A program made the position numbers and the translations under genes. From assembly GCA_944392965.1 (NCBI GenBank), contig CALXYM010000017.1, positions 1 through 44,611 on the forward strand: DNA of 44,611 nt, read 5' to 3'. Position 1 is the stretch's first letter, and every line of letters starts with the position of its first letter. Source of the DNA: an uncultured Spirochaetaceae bacterium (GTDB lineage: Bacteria > Spirochaetota > Spirochaetia > Sphaerochaetales > Sphaerochaetaceae). Shown here one piece after another: positions 17,170 through 25,034 of the stretch. The notes beneath the pieces are model-generated. The model was not told the DNA's origin and did not search any database. It saw nothing but the letters and a program-made list of their open reading frames with translations.

Positions 17170-18095
17170 TAGAACAATCCCTCCTCTCCTGCTTTCTTTG
17201 CGATGAAATTCGCAAGTACGACCATGACAAGACCTACCACGGACTGGAACAGGCCGACTGCGGTCGCATAATCATAAAGACCTGCCTGAAGCCCCATCTT
17301 GTATACATATGTGCTGATTACAGAAGCAGCGTCATCAACAAGAACGTTCGATAAAAGGTACGGACGCTCGAATCCTATGGCGAGAATACTTCCGATATTC
17401 ATGATGACCATTGTCACGATGGTCGGTTTAAGCTGAGCCAATGTAACATGCCAGATCCTGCACCAACGACCACCACCATCCAGATATACAGCCTCATAGA
17501 GCTCTTTGTTTATTCCGCTTATAGCAGCAAGATATACGATCATGCCGTATCCTGCGCCCATCCAGATTGAAGCAATCCAGTATGTGAATCTCCACGTCTG
17601 TGGATCTGTCAAAAATGGAATAGAGAAACCGAAAGCTCCGTTAAGGAAGTTGTTTATGACCCCAGTCGGGGAGAAAACGAGACTGACGATACCTGCGATG
17701 ATAACCATTGAAAGAAAGTGTGGCAGATACATTATGGTCTCCGTCGCCTTTGCCAGTCCCTGCAATTTCAGTTCATTCAGAAGAATTGCAAAGAGTATAG
17801 GAATTGGGAACGTGATCAGCAGCTCACCCAGGTTCAATATGAGGGTGTTCTTCAAAGCGTTGAAAAATCCAGGAGTGGAGAAAACCTCTTTAAAGTGGGC
17901 AAGCCCGACCCATTCGCTCCCTGCAAGCCCCTTGAAGATGTTGTAATCCTTAAAGGCGGCAACGATTCCATACATGGGGCCATATTTGAAGATGACGAAA
18001 TAAGCCACGGGTATGATGAGCATTATGTACAGCGGTATGGCTTTTATAACCCTCTTTTTCAAAGGTTTCCTAATGACGACATCCTGTTTTTTCAA
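17169..18095 (-). CDS. Sugar ABC transporter permease, LplB type
   Basis: This 308-residue permease shows the LplB-family signature near its start (YFVIFKYGPMYGIVAAFKDYN in part) and the EAA loop EAVYLDGGGRWCRIWHVTLAQ. The start is TTG at 18095, overlapping the GH105 stop as TTGA, with GGGAGG seven bases upstream. LplB/LplC pairs serve complex oligosaccharides, often those cut by polysaccharide lyases, which fits the GH105 neighbour. No ATPase gene is present in the operon, so a multitask MsmX-like ATPase encoded elsewhere is expected. Confidence 0.9.
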   Translation of the reverse strand: MKKQDVVIRKPLKKRVIKAIPLYIMLIIPVAYFVIFKYGPMYGIVAAFKDYNIFKGLAGSEWVGLAHFKEVFSTPGFFNALKNTLILNLGELLITFPIPILFAILLNELKLQGLAKATETIMYLPHFLSMVIIAGIVSLVFSPTGVINNFLNGAFGFSIPFLTDPQTWRFTYWIASIWMGAGYGMIVYLAAISGINKELYEAVYLDGGGRWCRIWHVTLAQLKPTIVTMVIMNIGSILAIGFERPYLLSNVLVDDAASVISTYVYKMGLQAGLYDYATAVGLFQSVVGLVMVVLANFIAKKAGEEGLF

Positions 18096-19183
18096 AATAG
18101 TCCCTCCCTTTCAGCCTTCTCACATTCAACAACAGCAAGAATCATGAGACTCTGCCCATATGGCATCTGTCTCAGGGGTATGTTCCTGTAATGATCCAGG
18201 TCCAGACCGACGTTAGTACCATAAGATACATTCGCAACCGTTCCATCATCCTTAATCTCATTTAAAAGTGCCGGATAGGCTTTCTTGCATACGGAAAGAT
18301 ATTTCTTATCCAGAACTCCAAGACGGACAGAACGCAAGATACCGTATACAAAACCGGCAGAAGCGGATGTCTCGATGTAGGAGGTATCCTCATTTATAAG
18401 AGTATGCCAGAGCCCGGACGCATCCTGATACCTCTCAATCGCAGAAACCTGATCCTGCAGCACGGTCACCATGAAACGAGAGAACGCGTCATCCTTTCCA
18501 ATGAGCTCAAGCATCTCGGGAACGAATACCGTAATCCATGCGTTTCCCCTGCCCCAGAGAGCGTCAGCAAAATTATCCCTTTTATCAAAACGCCATGCGT
18601 GGAACCATAGTCCAGACCTGTTATCAGCAAGATACTTCTGATGAAGTAGCCACTGATATCTTGCCTCTTCTATGTATTCAGGCCTGTTAAAAAGAATTCC
18701 AGCGCGACAAAGGAAGAGAACAGTCATGAACAGGGTATCATCCCAGAGTTCCTGAGAGTTCTCACACTCGGCATGCTTATGCTGTATTCCACCGTATTCA
18801 GTCCTCGTCATCTTCGTGAAGATCCAATCTGCCCACTCTCTCATCACACGCTCAAACTCTGCATGCGGACGCTTTTCCTGAATATATGTAAGTGCATAAA
18901 GAGGAGTTACCGTATTAACGTTCTTTCCAGGAAGACCGAACTCAATCCTCTCCATATACCACTTCTCAAGATAGTCCAGTACCTCCTCTCTCCCAGAACT
19001 CAGATAATACCTGTATAGACCGTATGTACCGATACCATGCGGCCAGTCCCATGTAGCGTATTTGATGGCCTCATCCTTCCCCCATCCGAGAGAGATCAGA
19101 TTCTCTATATAACTCTCATCCCTGACAAAGAGTAATCCTTTCAGGTTATCCTCTAATGCTGCTATCGCTTTATCCGTGTTCAT
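18092..19183 (-). CDS. GH105-type unsaturated uronyl hydrolase
   Basis: This 363-residue (alpha/alpha)6-barrel enzyme resembles YteR/YesR. It removes the 4,5-unsaturated uronic acid left at the end of oligosaccharides by polysaccharide lyases, by hydrating the double bond. Visible family spots are WDWPHGIG (45-52), NTVTPLYAL (90-98), ELWDDTLFM (145-153, with the likely acid D148 or D149) and GLWFHAW followed by ALWGRGNAW. Length is normal for GH105 and there is no signal peptide, so it acts in the cytoplasm. It is the first gene of the operon, with GGGAGGCG ahead of ATG 19183. It indicates that the imported sugar is a lyase product such as a pectin or other uronate oligosaccharide. Confidence 0.85.
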   Translation of the reverse strand: MNTDKAIAALEDNLKGLLFVRDESYIENLISLGWGKDEAIKYATWDWPHGIGTYGLYRYYLSSGREEVLDYLEKWYMERIEFGLPGKNVNTVTPLYALTYIQEKRPHAEFERVMREWADWIFTKMTRTEYGGIQHKHAECENSQELWDDTLFMTVLFLCRAGILFNRPEYIEEARYQWLLHQKYLADNRSGLWFHAWRFDKRDNFADALWGRGNAWITVFVPEMLELIGKDDAFSRFMVTVLQDQVSAIERYQDASGLWHTLINEDTSYIETSASAGFVYGILRSVRLGVLDKKYLSVCKKAYPALLNEIKDDGTVANVSYGTNVGLDLDHYRNIPLRQMPYGQSLMILAVVECEKAEREGLF

Positions 19184-19211
19184 CCACGCCTCCCAAAGCA
19201 GTGTTTTTGTT

Positions 19212-19253
19212 TACTTTACACGTATAAAGTAGCACAAATTTCCTACATGTCAA
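19212..19253 (-). promoter_or_regulatory. Uronide operon promoter with LacI-type operator
   Basis: On the minus strand, TTGACA (19248-19253) is followed after 16 bp by an extended -10, TGC then TACTTT (19226-19231). The -10 is part of a 20-bp palindrome at 19212-19231, centred on CG, with a single mismatched pair. CG-centred palindromes of this kind are typical LacI-family operators, and the operon encodes such a regulator at 8093-9136. Binding would cover the -10 and block initiation. Confidence 0.8.
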
Positions 19254-19539
19254 CAAAAATTTTTCTCATGTTCTTCACACTTTTTTTATCAGTAAAAATT
19301 AAATTTGAATGCTTATTTAAATATATTTATACATAAAATACATATATTATTCGAATTAGAGGATATCATTAGAAAAAACATTAATTCCTAGTCTACATTT
19401 AAGAACTTAGAAAAAAGAAGAAAATTTCACTCTTTTTAGTTTTCTCGTGTAAACTTCACTCTCAGAAACAGTATTTGAAACGGGAAAAGAAACTGCAACA
19501 AGGGTCATATAAGGATGCCTTGCATCGCCCTATTTCCAC
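19254..19539. other. AT-rich gap, no gene seen
   Basis: No coding frame or RNA gene is recognised. The block 19304-19369 contains the words TTTGAAT, TTTATACATA and GGATATCAT in the same order and nearly the same spacing as 779-849. No convincing terminator for the HAD gene was found. Confidence 0.4.
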
Positions 19540-20316
19540 CTATATCAATCCATTCTGCAGGCAATAGTAATAGATTCCATCATCTGAGACATGGCCACAC
19601 ACATTGTCTGCTACCGCCTTCAACTGTTCTGAAGCATTAGCCATTGCAATACCTGTTCCTACAGCGTTCAGCATTTCAATATCATTGTTGCCATCTCCGA
19701 AAGCAATCGCTTCCTCAGGTGCAATATGATAATGCTCCAGAACCTTTTCAATTGCGATGCCCTTTCCCCCGTTTGCAGGAATGATATCAACAGCCCTATC
19801 CCACCATGCTGCAATTTTAGCATGATGAACATCCTTCATCACGGATGAATACTCCGACTCATAACAGCCCATCATCACCTGATAAATCTCCTCTTGTAAG
19901 AGATCGTTAAAATCATTTGCGACTTCCACCTCAAGTCCTGCAATCCCGAAGTAATCTGCCAGATCGTTATCCGTACCATTTGCAGCTAAACGGTTCTTAG
20001 TCGCAATGCAGACGGGACGGTTGATCCCCGCTGAGTTTTCAATCAGTTTCAGAATGTCTTCATGCGGGATGGGATTGCTAAATAGCACCTGCTCTGAATC
20101 ATAACAATAGGATCCGTTGAAAGTGAGAAAGGCATCAAACTCAATTCCAGAAAAATGAGGTAATGCCAAAGGAGATCTTCCTGTGGCAAGACAGAGTTTG
20201 ACTCTATTAGCCCGTAAACGTATCAGGGCTTCCAATGTCTTTGCAGAGATCTGTCTGGTATTGAAATCTACCAGAGTTCCATCGATATCAAAAAAGGCAA
20301 TACGTATTCTATTCAT
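19540..20316 (-). CDS. HAD-superfamily phosphatase, Cof type
   Basis: This 258-residue HAD hydrolase belongs to the IIB (Cof) subfamily. Motif I is FFDIDGTL with the nucleophile Asp near residue 9. Motif II is in CLATGRS, motif III is the lysine in NGGKGIAIEKVL, and motif IV is AFGDGNNDIEML. A C1/C2-type cap domain lies between. These enzymes dephosphorylate sugar phosphates, flavin or other small metabolites; the exact substrate cannot be read. A modest CAGGA lies upstream of ATG 20316. It stands alone, with a decayed gene fragment upstream on the same strand. Confidence 0.88.
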   Translation of the reverse strand: MNRIRIAFFDIDGTLVDFNTRQISAKTLEALIRLRANRVKLCLATGRSPLALPHFSGIEFDAFLTFNGSYCYDSEQVLFSNPIPHEDILKLIENSAGINRPVCIATKNRLAANGTDNDLADYFGIAGLEVEVANDFNDLLQEEIYQVMMGCYESEYSSVMKDVHHAKIAAWWDRAVDIIPANGGKGIAIEKVLEHYHIAPEEAIAFGDGNNDIEMLNAVGTGIAMANASEQLKAVADNVCGHVSDDGIYYYCLQNGLI

Positions 20317-20364
20317 AGTTATCCTGAGAAGCTACTCTCCATTGTACACACAAGCAGAGCATAA

Positions 20365-20600
20365 TCAAAATATGAAAACATCATGTTCAAAATTAATTCC
20401 TATCTTGTCATGCTTAAATACATCTCCTGGTTGCATTGTTCTTATTATGATAATACTTGAACCGGAGATGAAATATCTTTATCCTGCCACATTCTGTTTC
20501 TCTTCTGCCATTACTAATGGTAGTTTCAAAAGTGTTAAATGCACTATGATGGAAGCCACCGTTTACAACACGTTCCGCAAATTACTCCCCTCCTCCCATG
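20365..20600 (-). pseudogene. Possible relic of an ABC-ATPase C-terminus (TOBE-like)
   Basis: On the minus strand a frame ending at 20365 reads SGSSIIIIRTMQPGDVFKHD and then KIGINFEHDVFIF before its stop. That resembles the end of the TOBE domain of PotA/FbpC-type ATPases. Two in-frame stops upstream, and VVNGGFHHSAFNTFETTISNG in another frame, suggest frameshifts. There is no start and no ATPase core, so at most this is a decayed gene end. Recognition is by eye and tentative. Confidence 0.3.
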
Positions 20601-20811
20601 CAGGAGTCAGCATGAACAATTTGAATTCATGTTTTAAAGATCATCGAAAAGGTGCTCTACCATTCTTCACTTCATCTTAAAACATATTTCCCTTACCATC
20701 TCAGACTATGCGAAGAACAGGATAAAACATATCAAAAAGTAAAAGAATTCTTGCAATTACGGACATTCAAAGATTAAAAAAAAATAATACTACCACCTAT
20801 TTTACTTTTTT

Positions 20812-20901
20812 TGAATTTTTCAAAAATATAAAATAGGCAGTGCATAAAAGATTATTTCTGCTATACTTTATAAAAAGTGAATTTTTCAAAAAATATAAAA
20901 T
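20812..20901 (+). repeat. Direct-repeat pair bracketing the first DUF4143 ATPase promoter
   Basis: A 23-24-bp unit (TGAATTTTTC, then A5 or A6, then TATAAAAT) occurs at 20812-20834 and 20878-20901, differing only by one A. The copies start 66 bp apart. The extended -10 at 20859-20867 lies between them. The second copy ends one base before the GGAG ribosome site. Each unit has a small internal dyad, TGAA-TTT-TTCA. Confidence 0.75.
20859..20867 (+). promoter_or_regulatory. Extended -10 promoter of first DUF4143 ATPase gene
   Basis: TG-C-TATACT is a good extended -10 element. No clear -35 is seen, as is common with extended -10 promoters. RNA would start near 20874, just before the second direct repeat. 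Confidence 0.5.
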
Positions 20902-20911
20902 GGAGCTACTT

Positions 20912-22207
20912 ATGATGATAGAACGCAAAGAATATCTGGAACGACTTGTATCAAAGATTGGGAACGGTATGATCAAGATAATTACGGGTATAAGACGTTG
21001 TGGCAAATCATTTCTATTATTCAATATATTCTACGATTATCTCATATCGCAAGGAATAGAGGATGAATGTATCATCAGAATACCGCTAGAAGATGATGAT
21101 TATAGAGAGTTAAGAAATCCTGACAACTTAAAAGAATACATAAAACAAAATATGAAGGACTCCCAAAAACTTTATTATATCTTACTGGATGAAGCCCAAT
21201 TTGCAATCAGCAGAGAGGAAATGAAAAACAGGGATATTCCTATCAGACTATACGGTATACTTAGCGGATTATTAAGAAAAGGTAATGCGGAAATATTCAT
21301 CACAGGAAGTAACTCGAAATTCCTATCCAATGATATACGAACCGAATTTCGCGATAGAGGAGATACTATTCATATCTCTCCTCTTTCATTTTCTGAATAC
21401 TATCATGCCTCGTCTCTTGATAAAAGTGAGGCATGGAAGGAATACATCTACTTTGGAGGATTACCCCATCTCTTTGAAGAAAAGGGGGAAACAAATAAGA
21501 TAAATTACCTTAAAAACCTGAATGGCAGAATTTATCTGGCAGACCTTGTTGAACGTAATACGATAAAAGATGATTCAGGAATGAGCGAACTGATGAGAAT
21601 TCTTGCCTCATCAATAGGATCTCCTATAAATCCAAGAAAAATAGCAGATACGTTTACATCAAACAGGATAAAAGGACTAAGTGAACCAACAATAAAAAAT
21701 TATATTGGATATCTAGAGGACGCATTCATCATCACGCCTGCAGAACGTTATGATATAAAAGGAAGAAGATATATATCTTCTCAAAAAAAATACTATTACT
21801 CAGACATCGGGTTAAGAAATGCGATTCTCAACTTCAGACAACAGGAAGAGAGTCACCTGATGGAAAACGTGATCTTTAATGAGCTTATATTCAGAGGATT
21901 AAATGTCGACACGGGAGCTGCAATAAAAGATACTATTACTGATGGTAAACATGAGAGAAAGCAGTTAGAAGTCGATTTTGTTGTAAACAGAGCTTCCTCT
22001 AGGGTTTACATCCAGTCAGCTCTTACTATTCCCGATAATCAAAAAATGGAACAGGAGCTGGTCTCTTTAAGATCAATCCCTGACTCCTTCAGGAAAGTTG
22101 TCGTAACAGGAGGTAACTATAGGCCATGGCAAAATGAGGAGGGTATCCAGTTCGTTCCCCTGCTCGACTTTCTCCTTAATCCAGACATACTGGAACGCAT
22201 GTTCTGA
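20912..22207 (+). CDS. AAA+ ATPase with C-terminal DUF4143 domain, copy 1
   Basis: This 432-residue protein belongs to the family of ATPases joined to DUF4143. The Walker A is TGIRRCGKS near residues 25-33, Walker B is YYILLDEAQ, and TGSNSKFLSNDI is a sensor-like element. The C-terminal part has an EVDFVVN...YIQSAL pattern; as I recall, DUF4143 is grouped with PD-(D/E)XK nuclease folds. The cellular role of the family is not established. The start ATG 20912 has GGAG six bases upstream; the longer frame back to 20840 would begin upstream of the promoter. The gene is a full-length paralogue of the one at 22527, and both are preceded by promoter-bracketing direct repeats. Confidence 0.85.
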   Translation: MMIERKEYLERLVSKIGNGMIKIITGIRRCGKSFLLFNIFYDYLISQGIEDECIIRIPLEDDDYRELRNPDNLKEYIKQNMKDSQKLYYILLDEAQFAISREEMKNRDIPIRLYGILSGLLRKGNAEIFITGSNSKFLSNDIRTEFRDRGDTIHISPLSFSEYYHASSLDKSEAWKEYIYFGGLPHLFEEKGETNKINYLKNLNGRIYLADLVERNTIKDDSGMSELMRILASSIGSPINPRKIADTFTSNRIKGLSEPTIKNYIGYLEDAFIITPAERYDIKGRRYISSQKKYYYSDIGLRNAILNFRQQEESHLMENVIFNELIFRGLNVDTGAAIKDTITDGKHERKQLEVDFVVNRASSRVYIQSALTIPDNQKMEQELVSLRSIPDSFRKVVVTGGNYRPWQNEEGIQFVPLLDFLLNPDILERMF

Positions 22208-22245
22208 TTCAGAGACTAAGTTTTTTAAAAATTAAAATTCTTTTC

Positions 22246-22300
22246 CAATAATTCGCAATAGAGGAGATACTATACAAGCTGAAGCTTTCAGATTTTGTTG
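22246..22300 (+). pseudogene. Short relic resembling the DUF4143 ATPase gene
   Basis: The stretch TTCGCAATAGAGGAGATACT (22248-22267) continues as AT and matches 21349-21370 inside copy 1 with one mismatch in 22 bases. In the matching frame it reads FRNRGDTIQ against FRDRGDTIH of the intact gene. Similarity fades after that. It may be a remnant of a third copy or a short gene-conversion trace. Confidence 0.35.
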
Positions 22301-22423
22301 TAATAGTTCCGAACGAAGTATCTTCTCGGTTCAAAAAGTCCCTTTCCGATTTCGTCTCAATCCCAAGATGCCATTCTGACTAGCTATTCTTCATCCTTCA
22401 TATATCATTACTCCGAATTTTCA

Positions 22424-22522
22424 GACAATTTACACTTTTTTCGGAGTAGTTATTGACTTATAGAAGATGGGATCCCTATGATTAATACGAATATCGTGAC
22501 AATTTACACTTTTTTCGGAGTA
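22424..22522 (+). repeat. Perfect 25-bp direct repeats bracketing the second DUF4143 ATPase promoter
   Basis: The identical unit, starting GACAATTTACAC, then T6, then CGGAGTA, occurs at 22424-22448 and 22498-22522, 74 bp apart. The promoter -35 and -10 lie between the copies. The second copy carries the GGAG ribosome site. A TACTCCGAA at 22409-22417 is inverted relative to the TTCGGAGTA that ends the first copy, so the left copy can also form a hairpin. Confidence 0.9.
22453..22482 (+). promoter_or_regulatory. Promoter of second DUF4143 ATPase gene
   Basis: TTGACT (22453-22458) and TATGAT (22477-22482) are 18 bp apart, each one base off consensus. RNA would start near 22489. The element lies entirely between the two 25-bp repeats. 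Confidence 0.7.
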
Positions 22523-22526
22523 TGAG

Positions 22527-23783
22527 ATGACTGAGATAAAAAGAGACACATATCTTCAACGCCTGATCAAAAGAACAGGCAATGGCCGTGCTAAGGTAAT
22601 CACGGGAATAAGAAGATGCGGAAAAAGCTATCTTCTGTTCACCTTGTTCTGGAACCACCTTCTCTCCACTGGTGTTGATAAAGATCACATCATTGCCATT
22701 GCACTTGATGATGATGAGAACGAACATCTTCTGGACAGACATGCTCTGGGATTGGAAATACGCTCAAGAATCAAAGATGAGAAAACCTACTATGTATTCC
22801 TTGATGAGATACAGAATGTCGATGGTTTCGAGATGGTCATCAATGGGCTTCTACATAAACCGAATGTTGATGTCTATGTTACCGGAAGCAATTCAAGATT
22901 CCTTTCCTCGGATATCATCACTGAATTCAGAGGCAGGGGAGATGAAGTCAGGGTAAGACCTCTTTCATTCAGTGAAATCAGACCGCTTTACGATTCGGAT
23001 GATGAAGCATGGGATGATTACTTAAACTACGGAGGACTTCCTGCAATCTATGCAGAAGGAATGGATGATGAACAGAAAGTGTCTTTTCTCGAATATGTCA
23101 CAAAGACAATCTACATCAAGGACATTGTGGAAAGAAACAATCTGAAGGACGATAAAGGCATTAGTAGTGTGCTTGATCTTCTGTCCTCTGCAACAGGGAG
23201 CCTGACAAATCCATTGAAGCTCGCCAATACATTCAAGAGCAAGGGACAGAAAGGGATGACGGACAAGACCATTACCAATTATCTTCGTTTCATCGAGGAA
23301 GCCTATATGGTCGAACGTGTCCAGCGATATGACATCAAACGAAAGGATTATATCGAATCCCCTTATAAGTTCTATTTCTCGGATATCGGTGTCAGAAACT
23401 CCAGAATCAACTTCAGACAGGTTGAAGAGACACATATTATGGAGAACATCATCTACAATGAACTCAAAACAAGAGGATATCTTGTTGATGTTGGAATTGT
23501 AGATCATAGGGATAAGGTAGCTGATGGCACATACAGAAACAGGCAGTATGAAGTTGATTTCATTGCAAATCTTGCAGGTAAGCGATACTACATACAGTCC
23601 GCACTGACACTGCTTGATGAAGGAAAGCTGGAACAGGAGCTTAGGGCTCTTTCCCTGATCAGGGACTCATTCAGGAAAATTGTAATTACAAGGGACAGAA
23701 TCAAACCAAGACGTACGGAAAATGGAATTCTGATAATCAACCTTTTTGACTTTCTGCTCAATGATGGTGCAATAGAACAGTAA
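22527..23783 (+). CDS. AAA+ ATPase with C-terminal DUF4143 domain, copy 2
   Basis: This 418-residue paralogue of the previous ATPase keeps every landmark. The Walker A is TGIRRCGKS (residues about 27-35), Walker B is YYVFLDEIQ, TGSNSRFLSSDI follows, then the linker LSSATGSLTNPLKLANTF and the C-terminal EVDFIAN...YYIQSAL of the PD-(D/E)XK-like DUF4143 part. ATG 22527 is placed six bases after GGAG, which is itself inside a 25-bp repeat. Copies differ throughout, so the duplication is old, yet the regulatory layout is the same with a different repeat sequence. Function is unknown; self-regulation is plausible from the repeats. Confidence 0.85.
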   Translation: MTEIKRDTYLQRLIKRTGNGRAKVITGIRRCGKSYLLFTLFWNHLLSTGVDKDHIIAIALDDDENEHLLDRHALGLEIRSRIKDEKTYYVFLDEIQNVDGFEMVINGLLHKPNVDVYVTGSNSRFLSSDIITEFRGRGDEVRVRPLSFSEIRPLYDSDDEAWDDYLNYGGLPAIYAEGMDDEQKVSFLEYVTKTIYIKDIVERNNLKDDKGISSVLDLLSSATGSLTNPLKLANTFKSKGQKGMTDKTITNYLRFIEEAYMVERVQRYDIKRKDYIESPYKFYFSDIGVRNSRINFRQVEETHIMENIIYNELKTRGYLVDVGIVDHRDKVADGTYRNRQYEVDFIANLAGKRYYIQSALTLLDEGKLEQELRALSLIRDSFRKIVITRDRIKPRRTENGILIINLFDFLLNDGAIEQ

Positions 23784-24000
23784 CGCAAGAAAGCGTGGTC
23801 ATACGTGAACATCATAAATTTATATGCCGAGAGCTGCCTTCGACGTCTGTGGTCAGGCGACTACATTTAAAGTGCCCTGTTCGGCTCTTCGCACAACCGA
23901 GATTGTACGCCTCCCCGACTTAGATTAAGCCTACCCTGAAACAACTAAAAATCCAAGTTGGCAAATTGCTGAAAGACCTGAAATACAAAACATTGAAGAA
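23784..24000. other. Unassigned spacer with a more GC-rich block
   Basis: The part 23820-23940 is noticeably richer in G and C than its surroundings. It carries no frame that I can assign with confidence. Minus-strand frames contain pieces such as CSRLTTDVEGSSRHINL that could be the tail of a decayed gene. No intact insertion-sequence end was recognised. Confidence 0.3.
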
Positions 24001-24521
24001 CTACCTCTGAACATGGAGGCCAGATTTGTTCATTTCCATCTGCCATAATGCAGCTGTTTTCCAAATCGGCAATATTCTGTTCCAGTACCGTCTCATCCGG
24101 ATCTGCATAATCGATCCCAATGAAGACAGGAATCATATACGTCGGAGGCACTTTCAGTTTTACCTTCATGATATCATGTTCCTCATTAAGAGGAATCCTC
24201 ATGGAACAACCAAGTTTCTGCAGTCTCCGTCAGGAATATATTATCAATCACACACCAGATTGTAGAGAACGGATTCAGCTTGGATACATATTCACCGTTC
24301 AGAGCCTTGCACTTGGACAATGGAATTATCCCATACGGTGCATTCTTAGCATTGTATACTCTCTGGGCATCGCGTACCGTACATCTTCTGAGCTAGTGTT
24401 TGAGATATGGCATTGGTACATTCAGATATTTCTCCGCATCGAGGTTATCTACAATTTTCCTTGCATAATCGAATGCATATTCCTTTTCCTCATCTGTTCT
24501 CAGGATTATGTAACCTTGCAT
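24001..24521 (-). pseudogene. Nitroreductase-family pseudogene
   Basis: Minus-strand pieces in different frames add up to a nitroreductase-like protein. It starts at 24521 with MQGYIILRTDEEKEYAF and meets an in-frame TAG after NVPMPYLKH. It resumes with APYGIIPLSKCKAL and WCVIDNIFLTETAE, then shifts frame into LGCSMRIPLNEEHDIMKVKL and IPVFIGIDYADPDETVLEQN, the typical family end. A last shift gives LHVQR and the stop at 24001. Family members reduce nitro compounds or quinones using FMN. At least one stop and two frameshifts make it inactive. The C-terminal match is the strongest part; the N-terminal third is less sure. Confidence 0.65.
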
Positions 24522-24735
24522 TCCCAAATATAAACTATACATTTTTAATCTTTACTCAAATAATTTCTTATTTGTTAATAATTTATCGTTTCAAGCCATA
24601 GTTATGAAAAAAGGAATTTAGGAAGGGAATGCAGGATCGGTACTGGAATCTTTTTCCGAAAGATGCTCAAAAAAGACATAGATGTTTTTTCTGCGATTGC
24701 GAAACATTTGTGGCACATAAGACGTTTTTGAGCTC
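24522..24735. other. AT-rich spacer, no gene seen
   Basis: Nothing coding is supported here. A 71-codon minus-strand frame that also runs through tRNA-Phe is treated as chance. An imperfect A-rich/T-rich dyad around 24668-24695 may form a weak hairpin. Confidence 0.4.
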
Positions 24736-24770
24736 TAAAATAAAATAACTCCTTGGCTTGCAAGGAGTTA
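24736..24770 (-). terminator. Terminator of tRNA-Phe
   Basis: A 10-bp stem (TAACTCCTTG, 24746-24755, with CAAGGAGTTA, 24761-24770) with a 5-base loop is followed on the minus strand by TTTTATTTTA. It lies 15 bases after the tRNA 3' end. Confidence 0.85.
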
Positions 24771-24785
24771 GTATTCTTTATAGAT

Positions 24786-24858
24786 TGCCGCCTCCAGGAA
24801 TCGAACCAGGGACACAAGGATTTTCAGTCCTTTGCTCTACCAACTGAGCTAAAGCGGC
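24786..24858 (-). tRNA. tRNA-Phe (anticodon GAA)
   Basis: The minus strand folds as a full cloverleaf of 73 bases. The acceptor arm is GCCGCTT with AGGCGGC, the D-arm GCTCAGTTGGTAGAGC, the anticodon arm GGACTGAAAATCC with GAA, and the T-arm ends GGTTCGATTCC. The 3' CCA is not encoded, so it must be added by the CCA enzyme. A promoter (24881-24909) and a terminator flank it, so it is a single-gene unit. Confidence 0.97.
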
Positions 24859-24880
24859 ATCTGTCGTTTCAACAGAAGCT

Positions 24881-24909
24881 AAACTACACGATTTAAGAGA
24901 GAATATCAA
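24881..24909 (-). promoter_or_regulatory. Promoter of tRNA-Phe
   Basis: On the minus strand TTGATA (24904-24909) and TAGTTT (24881-24886) are separated by 17 bp. RNA would start about 15 bases before the mature tRNA end. Confidence 0.55.
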
Positions 24910-25034
24910 GTGCTTTTTTTTCTTTTTTTAAAAATTTTCATTTAAGCTAATTTCCTCAATCTGGAAGAATGAGAGAAAATTATCGCCCAATAGTTTATTT
25001 CCTGTTAATATTTATTTCATATCCTTATAAAACT

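Noticed and set aside
20840-20911. N-terminal extension of the first DUF4143 ATPase
   Set aside because: The extension lies across and upstream of the promoter and direct repeat; ATG 20912 has a proper ribosome site and matches the paralogue's start.
23820-23940. GC-richer block considered as the end of an insertion sequence (tail of a TnpB-like gene)
   Set aside because: Fragments such as CSRLTTDVEGSSRHINL are suggestive, but no transposase core, terminal hairpin or target duplication could be shown.
24602-24817. 71-codon minus-strand frame overlapping tRNA-Phe
   Set aside because: It starts inside the tRNA gene and runs through its terminator, so it cannot be an ordinary gene.
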